A stretch of DNA of 64,000 nt from Ascarosepion bandense (GCA_037127315.1 JBBBDQ010001686.1:2194501-2258500); one strand, 5' to 3'; positions 34,145 to 44,405 are shown, counted from the first letter of the stretch. Notes: generated by a model from the sequence alone, not told the origin. A program made the numbers and translations.

Positions 34145-34230
34145 TAATTCGGTGGTTGGTGTACTGGGGCAGGGATTCGAACCCAAGTACAATTACAAAG
34201 AGGCAAACGGGTTCATTAGCAAAACGTTAA
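34145..34230 (-). repeat. tRNA-like remnant (B box, minus strand)
   Basis: On the minus strand GGGTTCGAATCCCTGCCCC (about 34164-34182) is a textbook T-arm/B box. A possible A-box region (TTGCTAATGAACCCG) lies about 40 bases upstream. I could not fold a full cloverleaf, so this is more likely a SINE head than a functional tRNA. Confidence 0.4.
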
Positions 34231-34680
34231 TTATCTTAATTAATGAGCAAACTCTGAACAAATGGGTTTTTAAAAATCGAAAGCTATTCTTTGTTAAACC
34301 GAAAGGAAAGACAATTCCTTCTTTGACATCGCATGGCTATGAAAATATTTGGACATTTCTAACGAATTTAAATGAAGGATTCACTCATTAATTTTAGGTC
34401 TAAACGTCCGCATATTTTGAGAGAAACAAAAAGAAACTCTCCAGTTGATTCTGTTTTAGAATAAAATAAATTTCAGATCAATTAATTTAATTAATTTAAT
34501 TAATCTTCTCCCTGTTCTGCATGTATGTGTTACGTTTTAATCTCTCACGGTATCTATCCGTCCTAATTCAAGTCTTAAGATAGTTACTAGAATCTCTTAA
34601 GCTTTGTTTAGATTCTATGGCAATAGTCTGTATATAAAATGTCTTATTGTGTGTGTGGATGATGTTGTTTAGAGGTATAG
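34231..34680. other. No gene seen
   Basis: A 79-codon frame at 34152-34391 begins within the tRNA-like remnant and shows no recognised domain. Confidence 0.4.
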
Positions 34681-34682
34681 AC

Positions 34683-34904
34683 GTCACTTACGCGCAAATA
34701 CCTTTGGGAAAGGTATTAATCCGTCTCTTCCCTCCAGTTATGGATTAAATAATAGGACAGATTGGGTTCTGTAGCCTTGGTCGGCAACCAGTCTACCGCA
34801 GAAAAACCTACTGCGGGATAATCTTCTGCCCAGTCAGTCATGTCTCTTTCGAGACATGATCGCCCAAGCGTGTATCGCGCATAGCACTTAACTGACTGAC
34901 TGAC
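34683..34904 (+). mobile_element. SINE-1 copy, 5'-truncated, well preserved
   Basis: CACTTACGCGCAAATACC, AGGTATTAATCCGTCTCTTC, ATAGGACAGATTGGGTTCTG, CAACCAGTCTACCGCAG, CTTCTGCCCAGTCAGTCATG, then the perfect stem-loop TCATGTCTC-TTTC-GAGACATGA (about 34837-34859), TCGCCCAAGCGTGTATCGCG and a CTTAACTGACTGACTGAC tail. Confidence 0.85.
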
Positions 34905-35000
34905 GTGACGAATTCAGAGTATATTTAATGTCTAAAGAATAGTAAACACAGTACTTTTATAAGTCGTGACGTCTATATAATTTTCTTTCTTTCTTTCTTT

Positions 35001-35003
<3 letters not shown>

Positions 35004-35034
<31 letters not shown>

Positions 35035-35395
35035 GACAAACTAATAACTATACTCGTGTCGAAAAACCCTCCACGAATTTACGTGGAAGGAAAAATGGTT
35101 ATAAAAAAAGAAAGAGCTAAACACATGAACACCAGCCAAAAGGGTTCGGACCAAGTCAGTACGTAGCCCAAAGAAAAAAACCCGAGACAAGTAATCAAGC
35201 GCTCAATACTTATGTAGAGTAAAATAAATAAAGTATACCTAGTGAGCCAACAAACCTACCAAGGTTTCATCTAAGCGGATCGTCAGGGGAAGCTTTCACA
35301 GAGCGGATCATCAGGCCAGCTTTCCCTGACGATCCGCTTAGATGAAACCTTGGTAGGTTTGTTGGCTCACTAGGTATACTTTATATATATATATA
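35004..35395 (-). repeat. Hairpin-headed interspersed repeat, copy 2
   Basis: Plus-strand view: (TA)n, then a body (CTCGTGTCGAAAAACCCTCC, GTGGAAGG, AAGAGCTAAACACATGAACA, CAGTACGTAGCCCAAAG), then a large hairpin at about 35233-35384. The hairpin arms run from AAGTATACCTAGTGAGCC to the mirrored GGCTCACTAGGTATACTT, about 65 bp per arm and nearly perfect, around a loop holding a second GCGGATCATCAGG. A (TA)n tract follows. It is the reverse counterpart of 1811-2485; hairpin sequences share the TTTC(A/G)(T/C)(T/C)TAAGCGGATCGTCAGG core with substitutions. Confidence 0.7.
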
Positions 35396-35617
35396 TATAT
35401 ATATCTTTTCCAATCTTTTCACTTTTCCTTATTTTTTTTTCAATTGGAGTAGATAGACTGAGCTATCGCCCGGTTCACACTCCAACCACGTCTATTGAAC
35501 AGGTGTAGAGGCTCATCCCTTGTTCCCTGTTTAGGATGTGGTTTCCGGCTTTCTCTTTTCCAATCTTTTCAGTCTTACGTAGCCCCCTGCACACCAGTGG
35601 CCTTACCGCCTTGCCCG

Positions 35618-35618
<1 letters not shown>
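35396..35618 (+). mobile_element. SINE-3, partial first head plus full head plus tail
   Basis: It starts with the end of a first head (CTTTTCCAATCTTTTCACTT), then GGAGTAGATAGACTGAGCTA, CGCCCGGTTCACACTCCAAC, GGTGTAGAGGCTCATCCC, and the tail CTTACGTAGCCCCCTGCACA, CCAGTGGCCTTACCGCCTTG. It is inserted between two hairpin-repeat copies and continues into (TA)n. Confidence 0.75.
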
Positions 35619-35663
<45 letters not shown>

Positions 35664-35666
<3 letters not shown>

Positions 35667-35854
35667 GACAAAATAATAACTATACTCGTGTAGAAAAACC
35701 CTCCACGGATCTACGTGGAAGGAAAATGGTTATAAAAAAGAAAGAGCTAAGCACATGAACACCAGTCAAAACGGTTCGGACTGAGTCAGTACGTAGCCCA
35801 AAGAAAGAAACCCTAGACGAGTCATCAACTGACAAGGTTTGTTGGCTCACTAGG

Positions 35855-35862
<8 letters not shown>
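35664..35862 (-). repeat. Hairpin-headed repeat, copy 3, hairpin mostly deleted
   Basis: Same body as 35031-35240 (AATGACAAAATAATAACTAT, CCACGGATCTACGTGGAAGG, AAGAGCTAAGCACATGAACA). It then jumps from GAGTCATCAA straight to GACAAGGTTTGTTGGCTC, ACTAGGTATGCTTTATA. One hairpin arm and the loop have been lost, the expected result of slippage across a hairpin. Long (TA)n at 35618-35663 and 35862-35917 bound it. Confidence 0.7.
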
Positions 35863-35917
<55 letters not shown>

Positions 35918-35922
<5 letters not shown>

Positions 35923-36465
35923 AAAATAGGGTTGTTCCAACAAGAGAAATTGGTAGAGAATAAAAAGTGTGAGAGGACCTGAACGTTTTGTTTAAAGAGT
36001 GTATGTATTGTTGCTGTTATAATAAATGTTATGATACATTAAGTGTCAGCAATGGTATTTGTGACGTTACACGTGTTTCGAGCCTAAAGTTGACTCTCTT
36101 CAGACGAATAAACTTGTTACTTTACGTATCGAGTTCCTTTTGTTTCCGTTCGCCAAAGTATCGTTTATAAACAGGTAAGTAAGTCAGTAAGTGTTTTTTG
36201 GGGATTGGTGGTTTTTCATATCAGCACGTGTAGAAGTGGCTAAACAGATAATAAATAAATAAATAAATGAATAAATAAATGAAATGCTGACCACGAAGTT
36301 GAAATGGTTTTGGGGAGGGATTTTCCCATTAGCACGTTGAGAATATCTGAGAGACGTCTTATGTTATCTAGGTATTTTTTGACTTGCGAAATTGGTCTGT
36401 AATTATATTCTATCGATGGTCATCTGTTTTTTCTGTTTTGTTTGGGCGATACTTTTTTTAATTTA
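35918..36465. other. No gene seen
   Basis: Unremarkable sequence with a short (AAAT)n at 36253-36285. Confidence 0.4.
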
Positions 36466-36477
36466 GTGTGTGTGTGT

Positions 36478-36519
<42 letters not shown>

Positions 36520-36599
36520 ATATAACTATGTGTGTGAGAGAGTTTTTTTAATCTCTATCTAATTTTCTTCATATCTATCTATCCATCTCATTTTTCAAA

Positions 36600-36658
<59 letters not shown>

Positions 36659-36674
36659 TTAAAACCTGTTTCTT

Positions 36675-36719
<45 letters not shown>

Positions 36720-36731
36720 TTAAAACCTGTT

Positions 36732-36792
<61 letters not shown>

Positions 36793-36804
36793 TTAAAACC
36801 TGTT

Positions 36805-36861
<57 letters not shown>

Positions 36862-36873
36862 TTAAAACCTGTT

Positions 36874-36918
<45 letters not shown>

Positions 36919-36980
36919 TTAAAACCTGTTTCTATCTATCTATCTATCTATCTATCTATCAATCTATCTATCTATCACAT
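36465..36980. repeat. (TG)n then (TCTA)n higher-order array with TTTTTAAAACCTGTTTC spacer
   Basis: TG run 36468-36518. From 36596 TCTA runs alternate with the spacer TTTTTAAAACCTGTTTC. Spacers begin near 36655, 36717, 36790, 36858 and 36915; the period varies with TCTA number. Confidence 0.95.
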
Positions 36981-37096
36981 TATGATAGTCTTTCTAATTC
37001 TTTTATCCCTCATCATAATCGTGTGTTCCTAATTATCTCTCAATCTATCTATATTATTCTTATCATCTCTCTTTTGTTTTTTCTTCTTTTTTCATC

Positions 37097-37099
<3 letters not shown>

Positions 37100-37153
<54 letters not shown>

Positions 37154-37515
37154 TGATTGACAAGTGACATCCCATTTAGAAATAAATATAATTCACTTAT
37201 TAACTATAATTTATTATCTATTCATTTATTGACTGTAATTTTTTACAAGAAATAGGTATGAAAAGAAAACCGTTTAGCATGAGATTATATTTAAATGTAT
37301 GCACACCAGAAATAAGAAATTTGAGAAACGAAATCGACTTTATTGCTAATTAAGCAAAAATACCCTTGGTTTATATAGCAGCAGAACTGGACTAGAGAAA
37401 GCCAAATCTGCAATTGAAACCAGGTGCAGCCCTGTAGCGTACGCCATACAACCAATGAAAGCGTCGTAGGGTTTATAATGACTATGTGATCCTAGTTCTC
37501 ACCAACCTCTTCTTG
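37100..37515. other. (TA)n 37100-37150, then no gene seen
   Basis: A pure TA tract, followed by AT-rich DNA. Nothing coding up to the LINE-B start. Confidence 0.5.
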
Positions 37516-37516
37516 T

Positions 37517-38830
37517 TGTTCCTTTTATATCTAGTCAGGTGCTCCTGCGATCCACCTAGGGGTCCTTGAAAAAATCCAACGGAGAATCTGTAATGTGATC
37601 GATCCCGTCTTAGCAGCTCAGATGCAGTCACTTTCTCACCGGCGCAATGTGGCTTCCCAGTGTTACTTCTACAAATATTTTTACGGTTTCTGCTCCTATG
37701 AACTTAATTCACTGGAGCTCCCTATATATGAATTTACTCGAGCCACAAGATTAGCAACTCGGTCCCACCTTTTTACTGTGAAATGAATAAAATGTAAACG
37801 CAAATTCTACTCCCTCAGATTCTTTTCTCGCATTTCCCGCCTGTGGAATTCCCTTCTGTTTACTTGCTTCGCTGACAGCTACAATCTCCTAGAATTTAAA
37901 TGTAAAGTCAATCGTCATCTCCTATCTCACTAACCTGCATCCTCTCTCTCATGCTCCTTTCTCCGTCTACCCCACTCTTATCAGTATTCTCATCCTTCTC
38001 TTACTTGGTTCCCCGATGGCTACAATCTCCAAGAATTCAAATGTAAAGTCAATAGTCATCTCCTATCTCACTAACCTGCATCATCTCTCTCATGCTCCTT
38101 TCTCCGTCTACCCCACTCTTATCAGTATTCTCATCCTTCTCTTACTTGGTTCCCCGATGGCTACAATCTCCAAGAATTCAAATGTAAAGTCAATAGTCAT
38201 CTCCTATCTCACTAACCTGCATCCTCTCTCTCATGCTCCTTTCTCCGTCTACCCCACTCTTATCAGTATTCTCATCCTTCTCTTACTTGGTTCCCCGATG
38301 GCTACAATCTCCAAGAATTTAAATGTAAAGTCAATCGTCATCTCCTATCTCACTAACCTGCATCCTCTCTCTCATGCTCCTTTCTCCGTCTGCCCCACTC
38401 TTATCAGTATTCTCATTCTTCTCTTACTTGGTTCCCCGATGGCTACAATCTCCAAGAATTCAAATGTAAAGTCAATCGTCATCTCCTATCTCACTAACCT
38501 GCATCCTCTCTCTCATGCTCCTTTCTCCGTCTACCCCACTCTTATCAGTATTCTCATCCTTCTCTTACTTGGTTCCCCGATGGCTACAATCTCCAAGAAT
38601 TCAAATGTAAAGTCAATAGTCATCTCCTATCTCACTAACCTGCATCCTCTCTCTCATGCTCCTTTCTTTGTCCACTTCAATCTCATAAGCATTTTCATCC
38701 TTCTCTTACCCATTTTCTGACACCCAATATAACCTGTCACCAATTTCCCAAAACTTTCCTCTTATGTAATCCCTGCACACCAGTGACAAAAAACTGCCTT
38801 GCTTAGGGCGATATGATTATAAAAAATGAA
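37517..38830 (+). pseudogene. LINE-B ORF2 C-terminus with amplified 3' end
   Basis: Begins at TATCTAGTCAGGTGCTCCT, a 5' truncation within SGAP, and continues VLEKIQRRICNVIDPVLAAQ, MQSLSHRRNVASQCYFYKYF, CSYELNSLELPIYEFTRATR, LATRSHLFTVK (then TGA), and YNLLEFKCKVNRHLLSH-stop at about 37930. The stretch covering the last 17 codons and the 3' UTR is then repeated in tandem with a 141-bp period (see 37870-38720). It is followed by a normal LINE-B tail (TGTAATCCCTGCACACCAGT, CTGCCTTGCTTAGGGCGATA) and A-rich end at 38820-38832. Confidence 0.8.
37870..38720 (+). repeat. 141-bp tandem repeat derived from a LINE-B 3' end
   Basis: Units begin at CCCCGATGGCTACAATCTCC at 38011, 38152, 38293, 38434 and 38575, exactly 141 bp apart, preceded by a diverged founder at about 37870. 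Because 141 is 47 x 3, an out-of-LINE-frame reading frame stays open from 38016 to 38720. That frame gives 234 residues of nearly identical 47-residue repeats (MATISKNSNVKSIVISYLTN, then LSHAPFSVYPTLISILILLL). It has hydrophobic segments. No evidence that it is expressed. Confidence 0.9.
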
Positions 38831-38869
38831 AAACTTTTGTAGTATATTCTGCTCGATTTGGGAAAACAG

Positions 38870-38962
38870 CGAGTGACACGTATATATAAAAGATATAGTC
38901 ATATTTTTATTCTTCGACGATGACGGTTGTGTGGAACAGGGAAGTAGCTGGAGAGAGTTCGC
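38870..38962 (-). mobile_element. Fragment of LTR family 1
   Basis: Plus-strand view: GACACGTATATATAAAAGAT, GTCATATTTTTATTC, GACGATGACGGTTGTGTGGA and CAGGGAAG align with 48392-48450 of the solo LTR. Diverged and incomplete. Confidence 0.45.
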
Positions 38963-39059
38963 ACATACGAAGAAGCTGTTGGGAGTCGATTATCAGTCTT
39001 TGTATATTCAGTTAAAAATTCTAAACTTTAAATAATCTTAAAACTCTCACGCATTTTTG

Positions 39060-39385
39060 CTGCTTCGGTTTGTCATTTTGTTGATTTTATCTACGACCGG
39101 ATGTATCTGTCTATCACATCCGGCGGTGTGTTGCTTTTCAAGCCGGTTGTCGCATGTTTATTTTCGTTATACTTTGTTGACATCATCTACAGCTGGATAT
39201 ATCTGTTAGCCACATCTTCGGCTTTTGTTGACTTTTATCTACGGCCGGATATATCTGTAAACCACACACTTGATCTTTGCTGACTTTTATCTACGGCCGG
39301 ATGTATCAGTAAACATATCTTTCTTACTTTGTCGATTTTACCCACGGTCGGATGTACCTGTTATTTACAACCGCTGTTCAAGCTA
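39060..39385. repeat. Degenerate ~50-60-bp minisatellite
   Basis: Five imperfect repeats of TTTTATCTACGGCCGGAT(A/G)TATCTGT(T/A)A followed by a CACATCTT-like stretch (near 39086, 39183, 39232, 39286, 39340). Confidence 0.75.
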
Positions 39386-39754
39386 ATATATATATATACT
39401 TTCACCAAGTAGGTACTCATGACTTTTCCGCCAATCTTACCCACTTCTTCTGATATCTAATAATTTACTCTTTGTTTCCATGTGTGCCTCTTACCTTCTG
39501 TGTCATGTGCGTGTTAAATTCTTCAAGCTCTCATTTCTCATTATATTCTCTTTAATTACTTCTTTCGAGTTAAAAAAAAACAATCTTTTTTACATTTCTC
39601 TCCATAATTTCATGTGAATTGTTTTATCTAAATTTTCACCAGATATACTTCTCTATGCCTGTTTTGACCCTCACTCGTTCAAATCTTTAGTTTGGTTCCT
39701 CTTTGTTTTCTCCCACCACACATGTTCTCTGTTCCAATCTTCTCACCTTTTTTT
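39386..39754. other. No gene seen
   Basis: T-rich unremarkable DNA. Confidence 0.4.
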
Positions 39755-40247
39755 TTTCACTTGGAGTAGATAGACTAAACTATCGCCCGGTTCACACTCC
39801 ACCCTCTTCAACTGAACAGGTGAAGAGGCTCATCCCTTGTTTCCTGTTTATGGATGTGGTTTCCGGTTTTCTCTTTCCAATCTTCTCACTTTTTTTTTCA
39901 ATTGGAGTAGATAGACTAAGCTATCGCCCGGTTCACACTCCACCCACGTCTATTGAACAGGTGAAGAGGCCCATCCTTGTTTCCTGTTTATGATGCGGTT
40001 TTCGGTTTTCTCTTTTCCAATCTTCTCACTTTTTTTTCATTTTTTTTTTCAATTGGAGTAGATAGACTAAACTATCGCCCGGTTCACACTCCGCCCACGT
40101 CTATTGAACAGGTAAAGAGGTTCATCCCTTGTTTCCTGTTTAGGATGCGGTTTCCGGTTTTCTCTTTTCCAATCTTTTCACTCCTATGTAATCCCTGCAC
40201 ATCAGTGGCGTTACCGTCTTGCTCGGGGTGATATGATTAAAAAAATG
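39755..40247 (+). mobile_element. SINE-3 with three heads and one tail
   Basis: Heads begin at GGAGTAGATAGACTAA(A/G)CTA near 39764, 39904 and 40057. Each carries CGCCCGGTTCACACTCC, TATTGAACAGGT(G/A)AAGAGG-type and TTTTCTCTTT(T)CCAATCTT. Only the last is followed by the tail (CTATGTAATCCCTGCACATC, AGTGGCGTTACCGTCTTGCT, CGGGGTGATATGATT) and poly(A). Spacing is about 140-153 bp. Confidence 0.85.
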
Positions 40248-40302
40248 TCTCCCAGAAGTTTGCGTTCTCTTTATGATACTAAACCTGTCTTAGTAGAATT
40301 GC

Positions 40303-42263
40303 TACGAGGGTCATTCAAGAAATAAGGTGAATTTTTCGTATAACGACTTCTACGAGGGTCATTCAATAAATAAGGTGAATTTTTCGGTATAACGACTTCT
40401 ACGAGGGTCATTCAATAAATAAGGTGAATTTTTCGGTATAAGGACTTCTACGAGGGTCATTCAATAAATAAGGTGACTTTTTCGGTATAAGGACTTCTAC
40501 GAGGGTCATTCAATAAATAAGGTGAATTTTTAGGTATAAGGACTTCTACGAGGGTCATTCAATAAATAAGGTGAATTTTTCGGTATAACGACTTCTACGA
40601 GGGTCATTCAATAAATAAGGTGACTTTTTCGGTATAAGGACTTCTACGAGGGTCATTCAATAAATAAGGTGACTTTTTCGGTATAAGGACTTCTACGAGG
40701 GTCATTCAATAAATAAGGTGACTTTTTCGGTATAAGGACTTCTACGAGGGTCATTCAATAAATAAGGTGAATTTTTCGGTATAACGACTTCTACGAGGGT
40801 CATTCAATAAATAAGGTGAATTTTTCGGTATAACGACTTCTACGAGGGTCATTCAATAAATAAGGTGACTTTTTCGGTATAAGGACTTCTACGAGGGTCA
40901 TTCAATAAATAAGGTGACTTTTTCGGTATAAGGACTTCTACGAGGGTCATTCAATAAATAAGGTGAATTTTTAGGTATAAGGACTTCTACGAGGGTCATT
41001 CAATAAATAAGGTGAATTTTTCGGTATAAGGACTTCTACGAGGGTCATTCAATAAATAAGGTGAATTTTTCGGTATAACAACTTCTACGAGGGTCATTCA
41101 ATAAATAAGGTGAATTTTTCGGTATAACGACTTCTACGAGGGTCATTCAATAAATAAGGTGACTTTTTCGGTATAAGGACTTCTACGAGGGTCATTCAAT
41201 AAATAAGGTGAATTTTTCGGTATAAGGACTTCTACGAGGGTCATTCAATAAATAAGGTGACTTTTTCGGTATAAGGACTTCTACGAGGGTCATTCAATAA
41301 ATAAGGTGAATTTTTCGGTATAACGACTTCTACGAGGGTCATTCAATAAATAAGGTGACTTTTTCGGTATAAGGACTTCTACGAGGGTCATTCAATAAAT
41401 AAGGTGAATTTTTCGGTATAAGGACTTCTACGAGGGTCATTCAATAAATAAGGTGACTTTTTCGGTATAAGGACTTCTACGAGGGTCATTCAATAAATAA
41501 GGTGAATTTTTCGGTATAACGACTTCTACGAGGGTCATTCAATAAATAAGGTGACTTTTTCGGTATAAGGACTTCTACGAGGGTCATTCAATAAATAAGG
41601 TGAATTTTTAGGTATAAGGACTTCTACGAGGGTCATTCAAGAAATAAGGTGAATTTTTCGGTATAAGGACTTCTACGAGGGTCATTCAATAAATAAGGTG
41701 ACTTTTTCGGTATAAGGACTTCTACGAGGGTCATTCAATAAATAAGGTGAATTTTTAGGTATAAGGACTTCTACGAGGGTCATTCAATAAATAAGGTGAA
41801 TTTTTCGGTATAACGACTTCTACGAGGGTCATTCAATAAATAAGTTGACTTTTTCGGTATAAGGACTTCTACGAGGGTCATTCAATAAATAAGGTGAATT
41901 TTTAGGTATAAGGACTTCTACGAGGGTCATTCAATAAATAAGGTGAATTTTTCGGTATAACGACTTCTACGAGGGTCATTCAATAAATAAGGTGACTTTT
42001 TCGGTATAAGGACTTCTACGAGGGTCATTCAATAAATAAGGTGAATTTTTCTGTATAAGGACTTCTACGAGGGTCATTCAATAAATAAGGTGAATTTTTA
42101 GGTATAAGGACTTCTACGAGGGTCATTCAATAAATAAGGTGAATTTTTCGGTATAAGGACTTCTACGAGGGTCATTCAATAAATAAGGTGAATTTTTCGG
42201 TATAACAACTTCTACGAGGGTCATTCAATAAATAAGGTGACTTTTTCGGTATAAGGACTTCTA
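40303..42263. repeat. 49-bp satellite, about 40 copies, built from a mariner terminal repeat
   Basis: The unit is TACGAGGGTCATTCAATAAA followed by TAAGGTGA(A/C)TTTTT(C/A)GGTA and TAA(C/G)GACTTC. 1,961 bp divided by 49 gives 40 copies; the first lacks one base. Diagnostic differences define a few unit types: GAATTTTTC with AACG, GACTTTTTC with AAGG, GAATTTTTA with AAGG, GAATTTTTC with AAGG. The last unit runs without a break into the transposon interior (ACTTCTAATACAGATAGAAA at 42257-42276), which is mirrored at the right end of the element. Confidence 0.95.
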
Positions 42264-43153
42264 ATACAGATAGAAACTTACATTTTTTCTTTTTTTTTTC
42301 TTAAGTTCTTTTTCAAAGGGATTTAATTTGTTTGCATAAACAAAATACTTTGAGAGTTTTGGAGATTAACAAAGATGGCTGACCAAGAAGCATGCTCTAG
42401 GATTGAACAGAGGGCAGTTATCAAGTCTTTGGTGGCTGAAAGGTGCATCGTGCATGGTGCCACATGTTGCATGTTGGTGCCACATGTTGCAGCCAAAAAA
42501 TGTCTACAAGTGGGCTAAAGTTTAAAGAAGGACGGAGCAGTGTTGATGATGAAGACAGGCCTGGGAGGCCTACAGTAGTGAGGTCTCCTGAGGTGATCGA
42601 ATCAGTCAATGACCTCATACAGTCTATCAATGCCAACTACTGTGAACTGCTGAGAAAGGTCAAGAAATACATAAAGAAAAAACGTAGGGATCATCAATCA
42701 CATGGAGTCGTCTTGCATCAAGACAACGCAAGGCCTCACACAGCAGCCCAAACAATGCAGACCATCAACAAGCTGGACTGAGAACTGCTCCCTCACCCAA
42801 CTTACATCTCAGACCTTGCCCCTTCAGGCTTTCACATGTTTGGTCCCTTGAAAGCGTTAACGAGAGGCACGAAGTTTGAAAGTGACGATGAAGTCAAAAG
42901 TGCTGTGAACGATTGCCTGAGACTGAAGATTTTTATGCACAGATGGAAAAAGTGTGTGACTCTACTGGGAGACTACGTTGAAAAATAAAAAAAAGTAAGC
43001 TTCTATCTGTATTAGAAGTCCTTATACGGAAAAATTCACCTTATTTATTTAATGACCCTCCTAGAAGTCCTTATACCGAAAATTTCACCTTATTTATTGA
43101 GTGACTCTCGTAGAATTCCTTATCTCGAAAAATTCGCCTTATTCATTGAATAA
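42264..43153 (+). mobile_element. mariner-like element interior and right end
   Basis: The left junction AATACAGATAGAAACTTAC and right junction GTAAGCTTCTATCTGTATT are inverted, so the terminal inverted repeat spans the 49-bp unit plus about 20 bp. The right end carries about 2.9 inverted copies of the 49-bp unit (43011-43059, 43060-43109, 43110-43153), increasingly diverged; the last is cut before its TGACCCTCGTA end. CGAGGGT(C)ATTCAA-type termini following TA are typical of mariner elements. Confidence 0.9.
42375..42988 (+). pseudogene. mariner transposase pseudogene with internal deletion
   Basis: Starts at ATG 42375 (MADQEACSRIEQRAVIKSLV, typical mariner N-terminus). It frameshifts near a duplicated GTGCCACATGTTGCA (42459-42493), then reads FKEGRSSVDDEDRPGRPTV and SPEVIESVNDLIQSI. 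It then skips to HGVVLHQDNARPHTAAQTMQ, stop, ELLPHPTYISDLAPSGFHMF, GTKFESDDEVKSAVNDCLR, and stops at 42986-42988. About half the protein, including the segment with the first catalytic Asp, is deleted. The second Asp (QDNARPH) remains. The third position of the DD34D triad is Gly (PSGFH instead of the family PSD(Y/F)H). Inactive three times over. Confidence 0.92.
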
Positions 43154-43219
43154 ACAGAATACCTACTTAAATACGAGTATCGATCAAAAATAATGTTCAA
43201 ACAAATCATTTCATATATA

Positions 43220-43665
43220 TATATATATGTCGATTCTTCAATATGGAAGTAAATGCTGGACAATATCATCAAAGATGAAGGAAAAACTTGAGGCAACATC
43301 AATGTTGTTCTACAGAAGGATGCTGCGGATACCATGGATCGAGCATGTGAGCAATGATGAGGTTTTGGAAAGGATGGAAACGAAAAGGAAATTAATACTG
43401 AGCATCAGGAAGAGACAGGTAAAATTCCTGGGACATGCAATGAGGAAGGAGAGCTTGGAGAACCTTACACTAACAGGTCAGATAGAGGGAAAAAGAGACA
43501 GGGGAAAGCAGCAGATAACAAATTTGAAGGTCCTAATCAGGTGGATGATGGAACGAGGGTTGCATGGTGTAAAAGGAAAAGGCGTGCCAAGAGCCACCAG
43601 GTATAGGGAGACATAGAAAGCCATGATCGCATACGTCCTAAAAAGACAGGGCACATAGAAGAAGA
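43220..43665 (+). pseudogene. LINE-A ORF2 C-terminus
   Basis: Open 43227-43616: MSILQYGSKCWTISSKMKEK, LEATSMLFYRRMLRIPWIEH, VSNDEVLERMETKRKLILSI, RKRQVKFLGHAMRKESLENL, TGQIEGKRDRGKQQ, RATRYRET. A stop (TAG for Trp) follows; the last codons to KDRAHRRRI-type and (AAG)n end at 43665. 5' truncation abuts (TA)n. Confidence 0.8.
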
Positions 43666-43694
43666 ATATATATGCCAACTGTTTATAAGCAATT

Positions 43695-43942
43695 ATAATG
43701 CGGGTATAAAATGGGGGATCAATTCTATATTATAATCAATATATAAACTGATCCCTCATTTTGTGGCTATGCTAGTTTATATACATTAATATTCTAGATT
43801 TATGGGTTTGAGCTAGTGGATGGCAGAGCTGGGTTTGTCTGGTGTAAAAGGAGAAAGCATGCTAAGAGCCATCAGGGATAGAGAGACGTGAAAAGCCGTG
43901 AACGCCTCAGTCCTGAAGAGACAGGGCACATAGAAGAAGTGC
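43695..43942 (+). repeat. Single copy of the ~280-bp composite unit
   Basis: Near-palindrome AAAATGGGGGATCAATTCTA ... AACTGATCCCTCATTTTGTG (43708-43764), bridge (GCTAGTTTATATACATTAAT, CTAGATTTATGGG) and LINE-A C-terminal codons ending CACATAGAAGAAG. This orphan unit keeps the cleanest palindrome. Confidence 0.75.
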
Positions 43943-43959
43943 TAAGACACGCCAGATCT

Positions 43960-44405
43960 AACTTTCTCTTTCATCTTTTTCTGTCGTTTTACTTCCCACT
44001 CCTTTTCTCGTTCCTCAGCGTTCACTTCTTCTTTATTTCCTTCTACCCCGTTCTACTTCTTCGTCTTTTCTCGCTTTTCTTAACCCTCGCAAATTCTTTT
44101 TCTCTCCGTTTTATGCTCTACCTGTCTTTTTCTCTCTTCTTTTATACCGCTTCTTGTTACTCTCGTCCTAAAACCAACTTTCACTATTTTATACTCTATC
44201 ACTCTCTCTATCCCTTCCTTAATCTTTTCCACCCTCTCTCTCTCTTTCTCTCTCTCTCTCCTTTGTTTACTCACTCTTGCTCTCTCTATCTGTTTCTTCT
44301 TCTTCCTTCCGTTACTCCTACACTCTCTCCCACTTCTATACGCTCTCTCTCTCATTCTCACTATCTTTCTCTTTCTCTCTCACCCCCCCCCTCTCTCTCT
44401 CTGAC
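43960..44405. repeat. Polypyrimidine stretch ending in (CT)n and poly(C)
   Basis: C/T-rich with CTCTCTCTCT at 44237-44262 and 44345-44402, and CACCCCCCCCTCT near 44381. The 182-codon frame is an artefact. Confidence 0.85.

Noticed and set aside
40303..42263. CRISPR-like array of regularly spaced repeats
   Set aside because: The whole 49-bp unit is conserved with no variable spacers, the context is eukaryotic and the unit is a mariner end.
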